Assembly (NCBI RefSeq): GCF_000143415.4
Contig: NW_003314306.1
Location: forward strand, 1,148,328-1,212,327
Source: Selaginella moellendorffii
Lineage: Eukaryota; Streptophyta; Lycopodiopsida; Selaginellales; Selaginellaceae
Direction of reading: 5' to 3'
Length of the DNA stretch: 64,000 bases
In this document: positions 58,858 through 64,000 of the stretch, piece after piece
Numbering within the stretch: the stretch's first letter is position 1
How the letters are laid out: each line of letters opens with the position of its first letter
Translations under genes and position numbers: made by a program
Notes under the pieces: generated by a model
Seen by the model: the letters and a program-made list of their open reading frames with translations, nothing else
Database searches by the model: none
Told to the model about the DNA's origin: nothing

Positions 58858-59719
58858 AAAGATTGTGAGCGCCACGTCAGTTGTACACGTCATTCTAATT
58901 CTGTCACGTCAGCCCTAAATGATCTTTGTTGGCCACGTCAGCCCTAGAACTTTCTAGGGTTTTCGGGCTAGGGCTTGGGGGCGCCGCGAAGGTCGAGTAT
59001 TTGAGAGAGGCCGTAGCGATGGTAGCGTGTTCTAGCGCGTGATGATTACATAGTTCAGATGAGTCCCACAATGGGCGCTGACTATAAGCACTATGTCTTT
59101 CGCTCCTATCTGACGCTTTGATCTTCCTCGGTATTTTTTCGGGTTTTCCGTGTTGTTCTTGGGTGGGCGGCTTCTCTAAGTTAGTCGTAAGGCTTAACTC
59201 TGTGCTTTTCGGCTCGTTCCCTTGAAGCCAAATGTCTCTGTCCTGCATCAAACGCGCTTCCTCCTTCATTGTGAACTGGATGCGCTGTGATTTCGGAGCA
59301 GGACACATTGACACGAAAAGAGGGTGTGCTGTGATGACCAAGTTTTTCGTGTTTGATTTATCGTGGCCATGATCACGACAAAAGAACATCTAAGGGTCTG
59401 AGCTCCCGCCAAAGCCCTCGCTTGTTTGCGATGACTTTTGCGCTTTGTTTTCTCGCGGTTGTTGGTTTGTTTCTGGCGATCGAGACGGACACGGTAAGGC
59501 AGAGAGGTGAGATCTCTTAAATGCTGCATGTTTGACCAAACTCCTTCAAAGTCGGAAAGTAGACAAGGAACAAGAGAGGACCACGTAGCGGTGTTTGTTT
59601 ACAGCCCAAAAAAAAAACTCATGTCAATCCCCAGGATTTCCATCCATGGACTCCCAAGACACCGCGAAGAACTCATCAAACTTCACTTTTGAGTATGTGT
59701 ATACAAGAGAGAAAAGAAG
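58858..59719. other. Convergent intergenic region with CACGTCA repeats
   Basis: CACGTCA occurs at 58873-58879, 58905-58911 and 58934-58940, the last two followed by GCCCTA. These look like bZIP-type sites, or a short repeat with no function. Frames on the minus strand (58904-59389) resemble nothing. Confidence 0.5.
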
Positions 59720-60437
59720 CTAGTTGTGGTTGGCAGTCCTCGGTTGCGGAGGATTCGGGGGGCCGAGGTGGTACGCCTTTGTAGTGACGACGAATTTCCG
59801 GGGCCGAGGGGGTTCCGGGGGGTCGAGCTTGTAACCCTGCGTGCTCTTCTTCGGAGCTTCTGGCGGCCCCAACGTTAGCGCCTCGCGCCTGGCGGGAGTG
59901 GAACAGAAGGCCAGCGCTTGGCTTGGCCGGAACACGAGATCACGCGGCTGATCGAGTGACGCGGACGTAGCAAATGCTGCCGCCGGAGTGGCGCAAGAGT
60001 CGAGAGCTTTGCTCAAGAACTGGACGGAGCAAGCGTCGAACTGTGGTGGGATTTGGGCCTGGAATTGCCCCGTCTCGTTGGTGCTCACGACGGTGGAGTG
60101 ATCTGGATTCCCGCGGTTGCCGACGCATTCGATTTGGATCTCGGCCTCTGTTTGACAAGTACCATGGATTTAACAGTGAGACCACAACTCTCTCTCTCTT
60201 TCTTGCTTTATCTTTACCTGAGAAGACTATGCTGTTGCGCGTGAGCCTCGCTTCCAGGCAACTATCGCAGTAGACTGTGCCAAACAGGATCCTAATTGAA
60301 GAAGAAGAGGAAGAGCGGAGAAATCTTCGCGCATCTAGCGATACCGCGTGAGATTCCAGCGCCAATACGAGTACCACTGCGAGCAGTAGACCCGAAGGAG
60401 AAGAAGATTTCAAAGAAAGGAAGATTGGGACAGCCAT
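59720..60437 (-). CDS. Pollen Ole e 1-like secreted protein with proline-rich tail
   Basis: Two exons, 60437-60218 and 60147-59720, coding 215 residues. A signal peptide (SGLLLAVVLVLALESHAV) comes first. The domain has the Ole e 1/extensin pattern: LFGTVYCDSCLEARLTR, NSIVFSEAEIQIECVGN, STNETGQFQAQIP, CSVQFLSKALDSCATP, with six cysteines. The tail repeats short Pro-rich units (LGPPEAPKK, LDPPEPPRPRK, LGPPNPPQPR). Such proteins are secreted to the wall; their role is mostly unknown, and some act in growth. No break is seen. Confidence 0.85.
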
Positions 60438-62053
60438 TCAACTCATATATATATATAGGGGTGTGTGTGTGTGGGTGTGTGTGTGTGTGTGGACAAATGT
60501 GGGAAAAAAATTTCTTGTGAGCCCCTTTGGTGTCTCCTGATCCTGCTTGTTATTCACCCACCTTTCTGATTTCTCCTGACACTGCACTAAATGTGCAGGT
60601 TTTAGACATGAGCTCTCTCTTGCTACTACCTTCTTTTTATCCCTCCCTCTCTCGAATCTACTGCTCCTTGAGCTGCTGCTGGTTCACAAGCCCCACAAAA
60701 AATTTTTTTTTTTTTTGGCCGCAAGAGGACATGTAGGCGGAGATATAAGCAATTTGGTCAACACGGAGGAATTTAAGGTTTTTCAAAGTTTCTGTAAGAG
60801 CTCAAAGTAGAGACCAGCGTTAAAGAGGGCGAGCACTATCTCTTGATTATATCATAGAAAAGTAAACAAGGCAAAGGGGATGGATTGATTCACAGAGATC
60901 ACGAACGCTTTGGGCCGAATTCTAAATGGAGCGGCTGAGATCATGATCAAGATTCACCACGAGTGGGCAAATACGCGACCATCTCCCAAGTCAAAATGCG
61001 GGTGATTACTTTTAGGATCACGCCGAGGAATCCCTGACTGCTAAACAAATCCAAAGGGGAAGTTGACAATGAATGGGGAAGCTTGCCTGCCAGCTCGCAC
61101 CACCTTTAAATTTAAGCTCGTTTTTGTCGGTGTTTTCTCGATCTTCTTCTTATTTAACTTTACACTCTCGTTCTCTCTCACGTGGTACCAACAATGTACC
61201 TTTAAGGATGAATCGATAGACAATTTTCCCAAGATTGGCTCTCATTTCCAATCCACTGTTGGAGATTGCGCAACGAGATTGTTGCTTTTTGCTTGGGGAG
61301 AAGGGAGATTTCGTTTGAAGTGTTCTTCTTCTGTAAAGCAAAGGTGGTGGGCGTGTGTGTGCGTGCTTTCCATGATTGCGTACATGATTGAGTGGAGCGT
61401 GCACTATAAGGAGCTCACACCAAGAGGGGCTTATTCCCATTGGAGGTTGGCGAATTTTTCATACCCCCATTCATGTCCCTTCGCACAGCAAGAACAAAAA
61501 ACCCCCAGAAAAAACGAGGCATGCGAACCACCGCCACCTTGGATGGATGATTCGCAGCTGATGATTTGCATGAAAGCCATACAGTGAAAATTGGAGCTTC
61601 TCTTTTGTCCCCAATTTAAAAAAAAACATACTCAAAAAGATGAATTATTACTCTAATCGTCGCTGCTCACCCAATCGTCACCAGTTAATCAATCAGTAAA
61701 ACAAGAAAAAAAAAGTAGTGCGAATTTGACCGAGGCATTGTTTGGAAGCATAGGCACAGGTGATCGATCGATTTTACACTACTATACAAGACTGGGAGGC
61801 CGTAAGCATTGTCCTCTTGCTTTCGGCCAAACAAAAATGTAATCGAACTTCTTGGTCGGTAAAAAGGAACACTTTCAAAGTCAAACAGAAGCTTGTCACC
61901 GTGTTCATCAATGTTTGACTTGTGACAAGGACTGGCACTGATATATTCCCCGGATCTTTAGGTCAGGGCTCGAATCGCGAGACCCATGTAGCCGTTGGAG
62001 GGAGATTTAAAGCTACCTCGGATATTCGCTCGCATCCTGGGATTTTAGGGCTC
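60438..62053. other. Intergenic region with TA/GT microsatellite
   Basis: The TA run (60449-60459) and GT runs (60460-60491) form a compound microsatellite. A 174-codon frame (61063-61587) has no family resemblance and low coding quality. The final 400 bases are presumably the promoter and leader of the next gene. Confidence 0.55.
60449..60491. repeat. Compound (TA)n(GT)n microsatellite
   Basis: ATATATATATA is followed by GGGGTGTGTGTGTGTGGG and a second GT run. It lies just upstream of the Ole e 1-like gene start, within about 55 bp, so it is in the leader or promoter. Confidence 0.85.
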
Positions 62054-62608
62054 ATGGCGAGGAAGAGGAGGGCGCTGGCCGTCAAGAGCAGCAATGCGAG
62101 GGCGGGGGAGGAGGAGGAGGACGCGGCGGCGGCGGAGGATGATCGCGTGGCGGAGCTGTGCCGGGCGATAGATTTGCAAGGTGAGAGGCTGCATTCGGGG
62201 GGAAATCTCTCAATCTTGGTCTCGACAGTGCAAGCGAGGGCGACGGCGATTCGAGCCATCCGCGACGCGCAGATCGCCGAGTTCCTGGCGCAGCTCCAGC
62301 TCCAGCAGGCGAGCTTGTCGGAGGAGATGCTGGACATGCCGATTTGCGACTTCCTGGAGCGGTTCTGCCCTAACACCGAGCTCGTGTGCAAGGAGAGCGG
62401 AGTGGTGGAGATGAGGAAGAAGAAGCTGCCGACGAGCGATGCCGGGGACCCTCTGGCTTCCTTGTTTGCGCTCAGTGCGCTCAAGAACACTAGCTCCACC
62501 GCCGCCGCCGCCGCCACCGCCAAAAAGAGCTCCGCTTCCTTCTTTTGCACGCCGCGAACCTTGGGTGGTGGGATATCCTCGAGCATGAAGACTCGAAGTA
62601 TGCGCTGA
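62054..62608 (+). CDS. Possible borealin-like (chromosomal passenger complex) protein
   Basis: 184 residues, single exon in this frame. The start at 62054 (MARKRRALAVKSSNARAGEE) is preferred to one at 61922, because the basic opening is typical and the upstream part is not coding-like. An acidic stretch leads into a helical region (about residues 50-110: VQARATAIRAIRDAQIAEFL, then LSEEMLDMPICDFLERF) whose layout resembles the borealin N-terminal coiled coil. The C-terminus has FFCTPRTLGGG and KTRSMR. Borealin links INCENP and survivin at centromeres. The family is a guess from layout and the end motif. An intron may follow the stop codon (donor near 62655, acceptor near 62836). Confidence 0.5.
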   Translation: MARKRRALAVKSSNARAGEEEEDAAAAEDDRVAELCRAIDLQGERLHSGGNLSILVSTVQARATAIRAIRDAQIAEFLAQLQLQQASLSEEMLDMPICDFLERFCPNTELVCKESGVVEMRKKKLPTSDAGDPLASLFALSALKNTSSTAAAAATAKKSSASFFCTPRTLGGGISSSMKTRSMR

Positions 62609-64000
62609 GCTTGAGAGGCTGGGCTCTTGCACCGAACAACCATTCTTTGGATCAAGTAAGTGTTACGTTTTTCTTTTCTCTTCCTCTCCTTGTGTATTGA
62701 ATTTGTGTTTGCTTTCTCTTGAAATTCTTGCGGTTCTTTCTATTTTGTCTTTGTTCTTTGCTTCAAGTCTCAATCTCTGCTCTCGCTTTGTTATGTCACA
62801 CAATTACTGACAAAATGTCCCTGTTCCTTTCCTAGTTTCCATCGTGGACGGGAAGGAGGACAGGTAGCTGGTCTTGTTGGATGGAATCAGGAATCTCATA
62901 TTGTGTTGCTCTTCTGTCAGATCAGTCAATCAGACGTTCTTCTCAAATTGATGTGCAACAAGACAGTATGTCCATGCATCACTTCGAAGTTTCAGGTCTT
63001 GTCATGGAAGGGATATCCGTTGTTTCCGTCTTCCTAGCCGGAGCTGGTCATTTGGATAGGCATGTGTACTTTTCGATGGGAGTGACACTATGAAATAGGT
63101 GTCATGAGTTCGGAAGTTATCGTCACCTTGAGGAAAAAATCTTGAGCAGATAATGGCTGCCTCAACAGGATATCAATGGTTTGACTTTTTGGTTCACCTG
63201 ACAGGGATTGAACCTGCTCCGGAAACAGACGTTCATTTCCTATCGACTTGTCATTTGGGCCGACACTTGGCTCTGTAACCAGTTATACACATAGGAAAAG
63301 TGCTGGTGCTGCTTGCCGCAGCTCCGATGGAGATCTTCTTGCTGGGAGCTGGGAGCTGCTCGCTCAAGCGCATGACAAGCCAACTTGTTGCAATCCGGGC
63401 ATTTGCTATCAGACTCCTCCGTTTATCGGGGCTTGCTATCCGTGAATTTCATGAACACCATGACAATGGTCCGCCATCCTTACGGGGAAGGGTAACGCCG
63501 TGTATATAAGGGCAATGTTGGGGAAGAGAAACGCGCCAGAGGCTGTCGCTGATTTTCTGGGAACGGTGCGAGTTAAGCAGGATCAAGTCAAAGGAAAGTT
63601 AACAGAGGTACGACATACAGAGTGGCGACTGAGACCCGCGTCTAAGATTGCTGCATCGCATTTTCTGTCCAGGGGCTGTGGCTAGTGTGGAAGTTTCAAG
63701 GTTACCATACTTTGAATCACTACATGAAACAAAAGACATTTCCAGAGAATCTCTCAAAGCAACTTCTCGGAGACAGTGTAAGGTTGTACGCCTTGGCTAA
63801 TATTAGATGTTGGTAACAGGGTTGTTTTAGGCCACAAACAAGCGTTATGGCTCTATAAACCAACGACAAAATGCTCTAATTCTCCGAATTATAATGACTC
63901 ACTTGTTATATAACCTACAACAAATCCATAGAACCAGTAAGCATGTTTGCCGCCGAATGTCTTTTAGATCTTGTTCTTACTTTATCCCCAGGCGTTGTGC
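62609..64000. other. 3' region and unassigned sequence to window end
   Basis: The first part is likely 3' UTR with an intron (GTAAGT at about 62656, CTAG at about 62836). Later, near 63510-63608, MLGKRNAPEAVADFLGTVRV is followed by GTACGA after GAG and looks like a possible first exon of a gene leaving the window, preceded by TATATAAG at 63502. I cannot confirm it. Confidence 0.35.

Noticed and set aside
61063-61587. A 174-codon plus frame
   Set aside because: There is no family resemblance or coding bias, and it lies in a likely promoter region. The hydrophobic start alone is not enough.

Overview
The window is plant nuclear DNA and looks like a lycophyte of the Selaginella moellendorffii type. 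The reasons are very short introns (mostly about 45-70 bp), closely packed GC-richer genes beside AT-rich repeat-filled stretches, plant-only families (group III CDPK, BAG with IQ motif, AIRP2-like RING protein, GH79 glucuronidases), and remnants of microbial-type terpene synthases, a class known from Selaginella. No bacterial, organellar, CRISPR or rRNA sequence is seen. The species is inferred, not proven.

Layout. 1-11.3 kb is AT-rich and repeat-derived: two long LTR-like repeats in inverted orientation (1793-2949 and 5268-6394), a complete miniature LTR retrotransposon of TRIM type (2959-3495, TSD CCCCC), a solo LTR of the same family (8961-9155, TSD GCTAG) and a minisatellite (7.1-7.5 kb). 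11.3-13.9 kb holds a damaged or unresolved minus-strand gene of unknown family. 14.2-31.6 kb is genic: group III CDPK (-), TM9SF/nonaspanin (-), exocyst SEC8 (+), GH79 glucuronidase 1 (+), a terpene-synthase pseudogene (+) and a GCP6-like gamma-tubulin complex component (-). 31.8-34.9 kb has an F-box/kelch-like relic, a second terpene-synthase pseudogene and a GT92 glycosyltransferase (-). 35-40.2 kb is again AT-rich, with a rearranged TRIM-family LTR (36450-36838, TSD TTTGT). 40.2-62.6 kb is gene-dense: CCR/DFR-like reductase (-), tRNA-Asp-like relics, an unknown minus gene, GH79 glucuronidase 2 (+), actin (-), chloroplast ribulose-phosphate 3-epimerase (-), PCNA (+), BAG protein (-), thaumatin-like protein (+), AIRP2-like RING E3 (-), a UBA/PUB protein (+), a small membrane-anchored protein (+), histone H4 (-), organellar ribosomal protein uS15 (+), an Ole e 1-like secreted protein (-) and a possible borealin-like protein (+).

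How the genes relate. These are independent eukaryotic genes rather than one pathway. Many are divergent pairs sharing short upstream regions (TM9SF/SEC8, RPE/PCNA, BAG/TLP, RING/UBA-PUB, H4/uS15). Some of these regions carry fitting cis elements: an E2F-type site and telo-box before PCNA, ACGTCA and nonamer-like histone motifs before H4, and ACGTG (ABRE/G-box) elements before the AIRP2-like gene. Cell-wall and secretion functions recur (two GH79 enzymes, GT92, TM9SF, SEC8, TLP, Ole e 1-like). The most notable observations are the TRIM family with three perfect target-site duplications, two frame-supported GC-AG introns, paired terpene-synthase pseudogenes with a shared 3' tail, and an open-frame penultimate intron in both GH79 paralogues.
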